DNA from: Agelas oroides
Lineage: Eukaryota; Porifera; Demospongiae; Agelasida; Agelasidae
Length of the DNA: 64,000 bases
NCBI GenBank assembly: GCA_949130485.1
Contig: OX422189.1
Coordinates: forward strand, 3,233,720 to 3,297,719
Direction: 5' to 3'
Of the stretch, positions 52,896 through 63,420 are shown piece by piece. The position numbers and the translations under genes were made by a program. The notes under the pieces are model-generated. The model searched no databases. It was not told where the DNA came from and saw only the letters and a program-made list of their open reading frames with translations. How positions within the stretch are numbered: position 1 is the stretch's first letter; each line of letters opens with the position of its first letter.

Positions 52896-55809
52896 TTCAG
52901 TTCTTCCAGTGACTTGTTATGTTGCAGAGCTCTGGCCAGAGCTATGACACCAATGGAAGTCAGACCATTTTGATTCAGGCTATTATAAGAAAATAAGTGA
53001 GCTTCTGATGACAACCATAAAGTTAAGAAATGTCCATTTGCTCTTCATGTAGTTACAAATCACGCAAGTCAACCACATCCAAGCCAGACATAAAGAAATA
53101 GGCACAAGTGGAGTCCACCAGTTTATATAATATCAACAGGTCAATGATCTTACTGGCTCAGGTTGTTCAAAATAGAACTGGTTTATGTTTGTGGAGTCCA
53201 GTAAGTTACTTACTTGAGTGTTCTCAAGCTCTGGTTCACTCTCAGGACATCAGCCAGTGCAGTGGCTCCTTTGTCTCCAATTCCATTGTCCCTGAGACTA
53301 TAGAGGAGAGGACTCAAGAATTAGTGCGCAAGTAGATCTAGGTACTTAACAATACAATCACATATAGACAGAACATCTAATAAATACACATTTTGCAGGT
53401 AGCCCAAACAGTTACTTACTTGAGTATTTTAAAGTCCTTGTTCACTCTCAAAACATCGGCCAGCGCAATGGCTCCATCTTCTTCAATTCCATCCCACTCA
53501 ATTTGATCCCATTCAAGCCTGAAACAGAAACATTTTAGAAATAGTCAACACTCCTTTACCTACTACTAAGCACCTACTCCCACATCATTATTGAAAATGC
53601 ATGTACTCTGACTAAACCATCATCAATCCCAGAGATGTGTCCAGTGATCGATATATGACCAACATATTTTGTTGTAGGTTTGCATTTCACTTGCAGCAGA
53701 GATACAGCAGGGTACATTATGTCAAAGTTCAGAGTTTTCCTTCAGAGGGAACGTAAAGCCACTGGTCTGGGAAATTTCTTCACACTGCTCAATATCCCAA
53801 CTAAATCTGGTTGGGAGCATTTGCTGAAACTGTATGCTATAACTGTAACATGCTCGGGTGCTACAACTGGTAATTTTGTTGTGACAACTGTGTTAATTAC
53901 ATGTGTGCTCTTCTGAATATCAGATACTTTGTAACTCACTTCAGTTCTTCCAGTGACTTGTTTTGTTGGAGTGCTTTGATCAGAGCTATGGCTCCAGTGG
54001 AGGTCACATCACTCTGACTGAGGCTGCAGAGGGAAGGTTTTATACCACACACTCATGAATGTATATGTCCAGAGCAGTCACACATCCTAAAAAGGTGAAT
54101 TACACAAAAACTATTGAGATGCTACACATACAATGCAGCTACTTGTCTTACCCAGGCAGCTATTTGGTTGAGTACTCTACACGAGCTAAGCTTCACACTC
54201 AAATATGCACATATAAATGTGCATAATATGCTGACCAATAGGGTCTACGCTACTGTGATACATACTGAGACATAGCTATTTAATCTGACTAGCACCAGCT
54301 AGCTAGCACAGTGAATCATTTGTTTTGCTGTAGCCTGTTCGGAGACACTTCAGGAACTCTGTATCCATGTAGCACAAACAGCAAGAGAACTTTCAACAAG
54401 TGAACAAACAGCAAGAGAACTTTCAACAAGTGAACAAACAGCATAATAATAGCATGACACTGTTCGACAACACACACACAGAAAAGAAAATGGAAAAATC
54501 AATAAGTATGTGAGTGTCAACACTTACAGAATAAAGTGCAATATACATAGCCATCATTCAATTCACCGTAGTGTGTGGCTCACTCAGGTTTGCCACTGTA
54601 ATTCAAAGGCTACAATGTAGTTCTACTGCACATGCATGACATAATACCAGATCATAGCTAATTACTAGTCAACATCATCACGAGTCAGTGATTTAAATGG
54701 GAGACTATAAACACTGGACCCAGGACCGAGGACCGGGGACCCAAAGATCAGGGAACCGAGGATGTACCTGTGTTGCACTTAGCTTTTATAACAGAAATAC
54801 AACTTGTGCCAATGTTCTAAGCTCAAATGTACGGCTGTATCATTGTGAGTCATAGAATCCACATTGTTACACACACAAAAGACGCTCTTCACACCAATTG
54901 TGCTATTTCACATTATCTATATACTAGCTTTGTTTATCCTTTCTTCACTCTGCAAAACCCAAGAATAGTCTCCTTTATTGCACGCAAGACTACTAGAGTG
55001 ACTGGCTTATACACACAGAGGTCCCAGGTCACATGCGAATAGTCTCCAGCCATATGTAATCTAATTAACCCTCGGCGCGCATGCGCAGCGGGGGTTACAG
55101 TACTTGGTCTGCATGTCTGTGTGTGTGTGTGTGTGTGTCTGTTACTCAACATCTCACTTTTCACGTGATTATTCGTGCCACAAACGATACTAACCTTCTC
55201 AGTGGCGGATGAAGGTCGAAAATTTCAAGCGATTTTCTCTAAAAATGCTTCGTTGCGAAGCTAGAGCGTTTCCTGCTGGTACGGCTACATAAGTCGGCCA
55301 TTTTTTACTCCGCGGAAAACGCGCATGCGTATGAATCTGGACCACGTGGCTACCGGCCATTTTGTTCTTGGGAGAGACGTTCTTTGCGAGTTCGATTATT
55401 GGCCATTGGCAGTGAGTATGCCTCCAACAAAGGTATGCCCGCAGTGTAAAGCTGTTGTAGATACCTGTAATTTATCGTTACAGTTTTGGATGCTACGAAT
55501 GAATTGATATCGAAAGGCATGCCATATCAACTCGAGAGCAAACGTGATGATACTATTGTTCACGAGACAGTGGTCGATTCTAGTTAACACACAAGTACAA
55601 TCACATGCACTCCTGTGCCGAGGGTTTGGCACTTCAGTGCCTTTCATTATTGCACAGAAATTAAACTTGGCCGTCCAAGTGTTGCACGTAGGGTGTTTGT
55701 AAAGGCATCATATATCACTTACTCCAAACATTTCAGGCCCTTCACCCATCTGCATTTTTTCAGCCCCATGGCTAGAGCACAAATGTTTTCCGTAAAGAGT
55801 CCATCAAAT
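52896..55809 (-). CDS. NLR-2 LRR exons 1-5
   Basis: 55723-55809 (87 bp, atypical LRR-like unit with ICALAMGLKKCRWVKGLKCL), 53940-54023 (B), 53420-53518 (99 bp, C-like), 53214-53297 (A) and 52896-52979 (B). The first four match NLR-1 exons at 2581, 686, 184 and 1. All junctions keep phase 2, continuing the frame from exon 3 at 56996. Confidence 0.85.
55068..55645. mobile_element. 578-bp insertion specific to the right copy
   Basis: Absent from the equivalent place in the left copy (near 2505), flanked by ATTA on both sides. It starts ACCCTCGGCGCGCATGCGCA, and near its right end has GTGCCGAGGGTT, a subterminal inverted match. Contains a (GT)n run at 55116-55138 and a CpG-rich segment with a short reading frame MPPTKVCPQCKAVV. 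Element class unknown. Confidence 0.65.
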
Positions 55810-56995
55810 CTGTAGTAAGTTATGAAGAAACCTATTGCTGATTTAGCCCTATACTTCAAAGTGTTATTGTACCAACATTTTGGCACATTGACTTCAATTA
55901 TTCCTCGTTCACTAATGACTATGTGCAGTGTGGGGGACAAATCAACTTTAGTGTACCTACCATAATTATTTGAATACTACGTATGATCCAATTTTAATGT
56001 AAGAAATTCAATTTCAGGAATTTATCATGGCTATGTAAGCCAGAGTCTTAATTTATGCTAATCCAATTTATTGTAAGATAATGACTGAACCCAACCTCCA
56101 ACCTTCATGGCCTTCCTACCAGTCTCACAAACAGGTGTACTGTCTTCATAGTTTGGCAAAGTCCATGCACAATTCCAGGATATACACTTATCTAGCTATG
56201 CTCAGTGTAACCTTCATTGGTCGCAGAGTTCGACAAGGTATGTACACAATTTGAGGAAAAGCCAGCTGTACACTTACCTAGGTAGCGCAAGACACTTGGT
56301 ACTGCCTTCATCCGTTACAGAGTTCATTGAGGTCTGTACACAATTCTAGGAAAAACCAGCTATACACCTACTTAGCTATATGAAAAGGTGTGTCCACAGA
56401 CTATTATTGTCAGGTGGCAATTCAGTTTCTATTCCTTACGGCCGAAAATCTGCTAAAATGCCAGATATCACTCGCATATCAGTCTGGCTAACTCATTCTT
56501 CCATGTTTGCTGTACATCGACAATGGTAAGGTGTTCTACTGTCAATAGCTTGCTAGTATATTCTCCAATGAGACTACATCATGATATTGTATTACCTACT
56601 AAGGGCATGTGTGGACTTGATTTTCACTCACTTCCTTGTGTGTACAGTGCACATATACAGCTAAGACATACCTCAGCCTCTGAAAGGGTGCTGCTGCAAG
56701 TGACGCAAGCCCTTCAGATGAGAAGATACAATCCTTGAAACTGCAGAATGAAGAACATTATAGGTACACACAGATGCTGTAAGTGTGAAGTATCATTCAG
56801 CTGCTGAATTCTTCTCGAATAGCTATGTGATCAACTATAGCCAATTTATGACTCTGCAGGTGTGTAAGTCATGTGCTTTCAACATACTATCGTGTGTTAC
56901 TTACATTAAAAGATGAAAGCAATATTCAGGAACTCATAATACGTAAGTATACCACCATCGTCGTGCCCAATGAATAAATTTACTAACACTCTTAC

Positions 56996-58535
56996 CTCAC
57001 TCTGAAGTAATACCGTCCACTTTGAGCCAATGTGTGCACCTGCCTCGTCAACTGAAATGCAGCTGCTCTCCCGAAAAAACACTGTTCAAAACTCAAATCT
57101 GGTGGTAACTTGTAACCTGTCACGACAATATGATGCATATCAGCTGCTGATAGAATATCGTCTCTAAAAACATGGGGCATGTCACATGCCCAGTCAGCTT
57201 CGTATGCACAACTAGCCAGCATTTTCATTGCATCCTTGCAAGAATTTATCGGAATTTGGAACCTATCATATGACTCAGGCGCAAGTCCAGTATAGAATTG
57301 CCAAAGGAAATTGAAACCTGATTTCTGTACCATACGCTCCATTTGTTTTGTTAATGGCTGGCTATGAACATGTAGTGCAGCAAAGAATTGCTGAAGCAGT
57401 GGAGAAGAAAACCGAAAACATTGTTTTTCACTGTTGTACAATGGTTTGCTGTAAGTATGTAGCAGTGCAAACCCACTCCCATAACCAAGAGACGTTGCTC
57501 CTGGTAAGGTCAAGTGGAAAGATTCACTGCTGAGATTCTCAAAAGCCGCAGTCGATACTTTAGAAAGAAATGACTGCACAGTGCTGGGAAGCTGACATAA
57601 GGAGCCTGGTGGTGTTTCAATATGTAGTGGTTTTGGAAATTTTGATTGTAAAAGCAGCAACGTCATGTTTGTGAAAAGCTCAGTCCATGTAACTGGAAGC
57701 TCACAAGAGGGAATGTCAAAAAGATTGTTGCACACAAACAGAAGAGTGTACAAGTACACTGGGATGGATGCTAACAGCCTCAAATCAGGGTTGCTAGTAA
57801 GATGCAGACAGAAATCTTCCACTTTTGATGGTCTAGAACTGAAGAATTTGACAACTTGCTTGCAGATTTGATTGTCAGAAAGATTGAGGAGTTCAAGTTG
57901 CTTGACACTTATTTCACTTGGTGTGCAGGTAGATGTTATCAACACAACAGACTTTGGAAGAAACTTTCGAGAAGCCAAGTTGCTGAAAACACCACCACTC
58001 TGTTGCTGGTTATATCCATCCAAGAGAAAGACAACACCTTTCCCTCGCTTCTTCATAATCCAACTGAAAATATTCTCGGTTTCAACAGGAAGTAATTGTG
58101 ATAACAACTGATTAAGTGTAATTTTTTGGTTCTGGAATTGAGAACAGTCTACCCAAAACATGAAGGTGGTGCTTCTCATTCCATACCCTTTAGCCCAGTA
58201 CTGGCAGAGTTTAGATAACAGAAATGACTTTCCCTGGCCTGGTGCTCCTTTAATTAGAATACATGATTGTGAAGACCATGAGTGGTCACTAGTTGTGCAT
58301 GCATTTACCAGGGCTTTCATTGAAACTAGGGTAACACTAGAAGGGAACTCATCTTCTATATCATAATAGCAGTTTGAGTAGTCCATGTTCTTTAGTTGTT
58401 TGCTGGCTTGTGTGGTAAGTTCTCCCAGTCTCTGGTCAAACTGTAGTAAATTGGGTACTTCTCTCCACTGCTGCCAACCGTTGTGTTCCCGGTACTGCTG
58501 CTTCAGCCATCTGCTGGCATGGAGCACAACAGGCC
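56996..58535 (-). CDS. NLR-2 exon 3: NACHT ATPase and winged-helix region
   Basis: 1540 nt, the same length as in NLR-1. Walker A CILIKGAPGQGKSFLLSKL and Walker B-like KGVVFLLDGYNQ are unchanged between copies, as is FRFSSPLLQQFFAALHV. My hand alignment gives 37 differences in 513 residues. Ends GTGAG|GTAAGAG. It binds ATP and should control oligomerisation of the receptor; the acidic pair after DG in Walker B is replaced by N-Q, as in NLR-1. Confidence 0.9.
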
Positions 58536-58603
58536 CTGCAAGAAGCATTAAATCATATCCATTACTACCAACATTATACAAAGATTTATTGGTGGGCAGT
58601 TAC
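58536..58603 (-). other. 68-bp intron 2 of NLR-2
   Basis: GTAACT...TTCTTGCAG. One base shorter than in NLR-1, so if retained it shifts the frame and stops within the intron region. It explains why exons 2 and 3 look like two separate ORFs. Confidence 0.88.
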
Positions 58604-59716
58604 CTTCCCCCAGCCTCTGTAGCAATGCCTCCACCTCTTCAACCTTCCCATGGAGTACCAGAATCTCTAGCAGGTTGTAGTAGGTGGCAGTGGATCCTTC
58701 TGCTCTCTTCCAACACAGCAGGGCTTGGTATTTCTGGTCCTCCTCATCTGGATAGTTACATACAAGCTCTTCAACGTTCCATTCATGGATGCTAAAATAA
58801 AAGCCAAGGTTCTTCAACTCATGAAGGTCTTTGGCAAATCTTTTGAGAAATTCTTCAGAACAGTCATCATTGAATATTTTAGGGTCGACACTACCCAGCA
58901 TCTTCAGTAGGTGTGAGTGTCTCTCTGAGGTCATATCTGTAGCTCTTTGCTGCAGGTAATACTTTAGTCCAGTTTGTTTGGTGTGCTCACCACTATCAGC
59001 AGCTACTTTCACAGTGGTGTACTGTTGAATGTTATTGATTATCATTTCATCAACTTCCAACTTCATTACACCACTGTTTGCCAGGATGGTCAGGTCCTCA
59101 GTATTTAGCTCATAGAAAATGTGGAGAATGCTCATAGGAATGAGGAAGGTGAGGAGAATAGAGCCAGGGTCATGAAAGGCATATACGATGACTGCTTGTT
59201 TCACCGCAGTAGTCTTTTCCAGTGCTTTCTGTATTTCACTAATAATTTCTGCAGTTACATTAGCATCGCTTGTGTCTTCTTTCACCTCTACCTTTAGCTT
59301 TTTTATACCATGGAACTGTTCAATTTCTCCATTAGTAATGGGACCTGGAAGATCTTTAAGCTTCCTCTTATGCCCGTACTTCAGTTCAGTGTATCGTTGT
59401 AGGACTTCCCTCGCTTTGTCACATTCAAACCTTATAACTATATCCTCAAGCAGATAATACTGCATATAATTGATGTACTGAGGAAATAGTGATTCAAGTA
59501 CTTCCATGGTTGTACTTGCATCTGTGTAGATCTTTGGGTGAACATAAAGGTTCTCAGGTTCTAGTGGATGGCAATAACTCTTCAAAAATTTTTTCAACTC
59601 TGAAACACATATGGAAGTGTTCAAAATATTAGTTACCTCTGGAAATGTGATGGCAAATTCCCTACACAGATGATGGGACTCCCTTGGATCTGGAGGTGGT
59701 TTGGTGGGAGCTTTGA
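58604..59716 (-). CDS. NLR-2 exon 2: middle region with second Death-like domain
   Basis: 1113 nt from acceptor ACTTCACAG|TC (59717) to donor GGGGAAG|GTAACT. The coding part starts at 59716, upstream of the first internal ATG, as shown by matching residues (PPDPRESHHLCREFAITFPE versus PHPDPRETHHLCREF in NLR-1). Domain order is the same as in NLR-1. A 12-13-residue segment around VKSHSGKLEVAADG of NLR-1 is shortened here. The first half is only about 60-65 percent identical to NLR-1 by eye, the last 100 residues are much closer. Confidence 0.82.
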
Positions 59717-60090
59717 CTGTGAAGTGTAGGGATTACAGATTGTAGTTAACATGTCCATGATTGGACAAACTATTATGTATACATAAAAGCTCTATCCAGT
59801 TCAATAACATTGCTTTGAGTTTAACCCTAAACCACACCCAAAGATGTGTCTGGTGACATCAAGTGCAATGTTCCTGTTTAGATTATATAGCTAAACATTG
59901 GAAGGTAAAGGAGATGATGACTCTTATGTTTAATGATAAAAATTGAGTTTTGCAAAGAAAAAAATCTAAGATTCAGCTCTACTTCAAATCCAAAACCCAC
60001 TGAATACTAGCAAGAAGTCAGAGTCCATTGGAATTCAGCTGAGGCCGCAAGGCAATGATGCCATATGTCTAGTCTTCCACTCCAATGCCT

Positions 60091-60175
60091 AGAGTCTTAG
60101 TAGTAAGAGTATCTGATCAATCAGTAGGTCTTGCAAGGGTGTGAATCCTAGCTGGATTCCAGGAAGTTTTTTTTT
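60091..60175 (+). repeat. tRNA-derived SINE-like segment
   Basis: A-box-like TCTTAGTAGTAAGAG followed about 40 bases later by a B-box-like GGTGTGAATCC, spaced as in a tRNA promoter, then a T10 run at 60167-60176 that would end pol III transcription. The cloverleaf itself is poor. Orientation is opposite to the ribozyme. Confidence 0.4.
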
Positions 60176-60370
60176 TGTTGATTCATTTCTCACTCTTTCA
60201 GCACCCATTCATTGTTAATGAGTACCTATCTTTGCCTATACTATCAAGCTTCGATCTACATGAAGATAAATGGGAACCCATCATGAAATTCCTTAATGTG
60301 TGCTGTGTGTGTACATGAACAATCAACGAACCACATCTCCCTTATAAAACAGGCCTAGATGTTATGCAAA

Positions 60371-60433
60371 GTCACCCGCTGCGCAGGACGCGTTTCGGCC
60401 AATACCAGGCCTCATCAGCTGCGCTGGGGTGAC
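60371..60433 (-). ncRNA. Hammerhead self-cleaving ribozyme (type I, short stem III)
   Basis: Reading the minus strand 5' to 3': outer stem I GUCACCC, internal loop, inner stem I GCGCAG, core CUGAUGA, stem II GGCC-UGGUAUU-GGCC, core GAAA, a palindromic stem III CGCG, cleavage triplet GUC, then CUGCGC and GGGUGAC closing stem I. All invariant core bases are present, and stem I is 6 plus 7 perfect pairs around a 2/3-base internal loop. Predicted cleavage is between 60387 and 60386. The tiny self-complementary stem III resembles hammerheads of newt satellite 2 and Penelope-like elements, which often act as dimers. It lies in the sense strand of NLR-2 intron 1, about 100 nt after the 5' splice site. 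Confidence 0.88.
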
Positions 60434-60488
60434 CGGGAGATGGGGACTGCTATCTCATGCACAGAATGCAGTCAGGTGGCATGCATAC

Positions 60489-60816
60489 CTGGATGTTTCT
60501 TTGCTATGGTCTCTGCTAAAGCAACATTATCTCCTCCAGCAGGATCACCCACAGCCTCCACCAACATCCTCCAGGTTGGAGAGCCAAACCTCTGGTAATT
60601 GTAACCTTTCAGCAGCCACTTAACAACAACTGCTTGAAGACACTTGTGAGGGTTTCCAGGATGAGCAGCTTCAATTGCGCTCTGATCAGAAGGACGCAGT
60701 CCCAAAACCAGGCACATATTTGACCAGCTCCCAGCTAGATCAACCACCTCACGGTACACAGAAAGAGTATCCTCGTCAGCTGAGTACACAACAAACATTG
60801 CAGTACATGCTTTCAT
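60489..60816 (-). CDS. NLR-2 exon 1: Death domain
   Basis: 328 nt from the ATG at 60816 to the donor CCAG|GTATGC, the same length and phase as NLR-1 exon 1. Death-fold landmarks WSNMCLVLGLRPSDQSAIEA, VVKWLLKG, SPTWRMLVEAV and LAETIAKKH. Starts MKACTAMFVVYS against MKVYTPMFVVYS in NLR-1. The gene extends about 30 kb to the left. Confidence 0.85.
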
Positions 60817-61639
60817 CTAACAATTGTGAAATAAAAGAGGATAGAGTTTTACTGAGACATCTGTACCAGAGATCATCAATGTCTTAGGAGGTCATGCCTA
60901 AAACGGTCACATATACTAATAATAAGATGTTGAAGTGTGTTATGTGTGTCAGGTTCACCACATGACCATCAATTGCTGATTAGGTTGAGATAGGGAAGAG
61001 CCCAAGTGCTTTACTTACAATTTTTTGCACTTTTTGAAATAGACTTATGTATCCCACTCATAGTGCTTCTTAGCTGTAGTTTTAGGACAACTGTCAAGGT
61101 CTCCTTCAAGTAGTGTTCTCATAGCTATGTTTATACTGTGTGATGTGTCCACAATTTACAATGCACCTCCCAGCATTATTATGCTATTCATATTATGCTT
61201 TTGCAGTGTTCAGTTGCATTTATAGGCCAAAAGTTATCTTAAGTCCATCGATATGAAAATATGTCTGTTGTATAAGTATCGATTATACTGATACTTTCCA
61301 AACGTATGCAAATCCAGGTTTTTCTGGGAATGGTTACACATGTGCAAGCAATCAATACCAGGCCACTTTGCTCCTTCATGTGGCCTGTGGACAAGGCTAG
61401 GGGCATGTCCCCATACCTGGTGTGTGCTTATGTTTATACTGTGTGATATGACTGCAGCTTAGATCAATACCAACTTACTCAATTCAGAATCATCAACCTG
61501 AACAAGAAGCTTATCTGCAGAGGAAATAATAAAGGTGAGTGCTAATAAGCACTTTGCCACATAAAGTTAGTCTTTGTTCAACACCTTGTAGAGCAACTAA
61601 TCTCCTGGGCAATATATTCCAGAGTGATTGTTCCCAATA

Positions 61640-61914
61640 GGGGCTTTCCAAAACCACGCCCCCTCCATTAAATTTTCTCCCAGCATCCTGATCTACCTGC
61701 CATAGTTAGTACTCTATGACTGCAGACTGACTTGCAAATTTCAGCTTTATACCATGTTTCATTCGTTGGATATGCAAGCTTCAAGTTTGAAACTTTCCTG
61801 TATATTAGATGGAGATTGGGGCCAGATTGGGTCTTCCTAATGAGTACTAAGTCATGTCTAAATTCAGGACAATCAGAGGTACTCCCCAAAAGTGGGTGGG
61901 TTTTGGAAAGCCCC
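61640..61914. mobile_element. 275-bp MITE specific to the right copy
   Basis: Inverted ends GGGGCTTTCCAAAACCACGC... and ...GGGTTTTGGAAAGCCCC. Flanked by ATA / TATA; the left copy has an uninterrupted site at about 8236 (CCCAATAGAAATCAC). The short TA-containing target could be a TA or a 3-bp duplication. Confidence 0.85.
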
Positions 61915-62227
61915 TATAGAGATCACCTACATAAGGCTATAGAGCAACTGATTCCTTCTTGAAGGAGATGTTTTCCCCCACTTCCAACCACTCAACTGGG
62001 AAAACTCATCAGAGAAAACTTAATTGGCCCAGATAGAACAGTACAACTTAAAATGTTCTCTACAGCGAGTCCCAAACTAGACCTATATATGAGACCAGCT
62101 AAAAGTACCAAAACCACTTGGCAAAAATGGGACAGATGCCAGAGCATCTTTTCAGACCTTGCCAAATGCAGGATGTGTGTAGGGAAGGACTCCAACCCAC
62201 ACTGACTGGAAAGTTTTCACTAGTAGG

Positions 62228-62775
62228 AAATTTTGCTGAGGGTTTAAATTTGGCAATTCGGTGATTTAGTACAAAATCGGCAAAATAAAATCTCCGCCAA
62301 TTTTTTATTCATGTTATCAGTCAGCTATTTGGTTATACTTTATGCGCACGCCACTGTCTGGTACTTGTGAAGAGAAGACAGACCTGTCTCATAGACACTT
62401 GTGGCTTCCTTGCTTTTCAAGAAAGGTATACACAGAGCACATGAAGTGATAAAGCCTAATATTGAGGACCGAGCACAACTCATGTTACTGCCATCACATA
62501 CCAATCCTCGGAGTTATATTTTTTCCTGCAGTCTAGTTGTTCAAGTGCAGCACTTCTATCAAATATGATGGGCTTGAATGCAGCATTCCACTTCGTACAC
62601 TTCCATCATACTGCTCGAGATGACTTTGATATTGCGGGACAATACACGTTATCGTTACATGGGATGCTTATGTCAGGTAACTGCCTGGAAGAAAATTGCC
62701 TAATTAAAATTTCACCAACCCCCCTTTTTGGTGATTTTGCCCAATTTAATGCCTGCCAAATTTCCTGCTATATGG
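62228..62775. mobile_element. Right-copy version of the TA-flanked MITE
   Basis: Partner of 8543-9120: keeps the inner AGTAGGAAATTTTGCTGAGG and the right end AAATTTCCTGCTATATGG. The left terminal bases are lost. Confidence 0.7.
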
Positions 62776-63255
62776 TATAACCCAGTGCATACAAGACCAA
62801 GACTTCTTCAAATCCCTACACAGAAAACTACATGCAGGCTGGTGGGCCCAGAAGTGAAGACCAATCACTATATGATGGGTTAAATTGTCACAGAAGCAAA
62901 TTCATTTATTGACATTCACCAAGCATGCACGTGTGAAGTAGCTAGCTATAGTTTATACCAGAGATTCTTGCAACGGAGATCTTTGTCATGTTGTGCAGTA
63001 TTATGGTTATGGACGCAGAACTGTCTGTAGAACTACGTGCATGTGGATTCGAGTCATAAATTTTGTGGGTTAATTTTTCAGCGGATCCTACTCAACCGCG
63101 AAAAACACGAAAATTGCACCCCCTCAAAAAATACCCACAGTACGGTAGACCTTATCCACGATCTGGATGGCAAAAGGAGGGAAGGGCTGGATGCTTTGCA
63201 GCCAGTTTGTTTTGTGCGATGATGATCTGGATGGCAAAAGCACATGATGTCTGTG

Positions 63256-63420
63256 AGCTGCTATGTGCAAGGGTGTAGCAAAAAGCAGTAGAAGGAAGTA
63301 GCATGCATTTTTATCGATTCCCCAAGGATACAATTGTGGAGGTTGTGGGAGAAGCTATTAGACATTGGAAATAGAAGGCTACAGCTTATAGTAGGATCTG
63401 CGAGCATCACTTCGTTACTG
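63256..63420 (+). pseudogene. Degenerate THAP zinc-finger exon
   Basis: Pieces of a THAP-type DNA-binding domain: SCYVQGCSKK in one frame, then HFYRFPKD, AIRHWK, a stop, and YSRICEHHFVTG in another, ending at a splice donor TG|GTAAG. The spacing C-x4-C ... C-x2-H and the F-P motif fit the C2CH THAP fold used by P-element-type transposases. It lies in about 1 kb (62.79-63.86 kb) that has no counterpart in the left copy, so it probably came with a transposon. Confidence 0.55.

Larger units (their letters stand above)
59717..60488 (-). other. 772-bp intron 1 of NLR-2 with ribozyme-bearing insert
   Basis: The NLR-1 equivalent is 70 bp. The extra 700 bp contains a tRNA-like segment (60091-60175, plus strand) and a hammerhead ribozyme fold (60371-60433, minus strand). 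No TIR or LTR is visible at its edges. Confidence 0.8.

Noticed and set aside
58548-58581. Frameshift splitting NLR-2 into two genes
   Set aside because: A 68-bp GT-AG intron explains it, with conserved splice sites and matching junction residues in NLR-1.
61990-62030. A second CTGATGAG on the minus strand near 62008, as a possible hammerhead core
   Set aside because: No stem II closed by GAAA follows at the right distance, and the matching base is changed in the left copy (CTCTTCAG), so it is chance.
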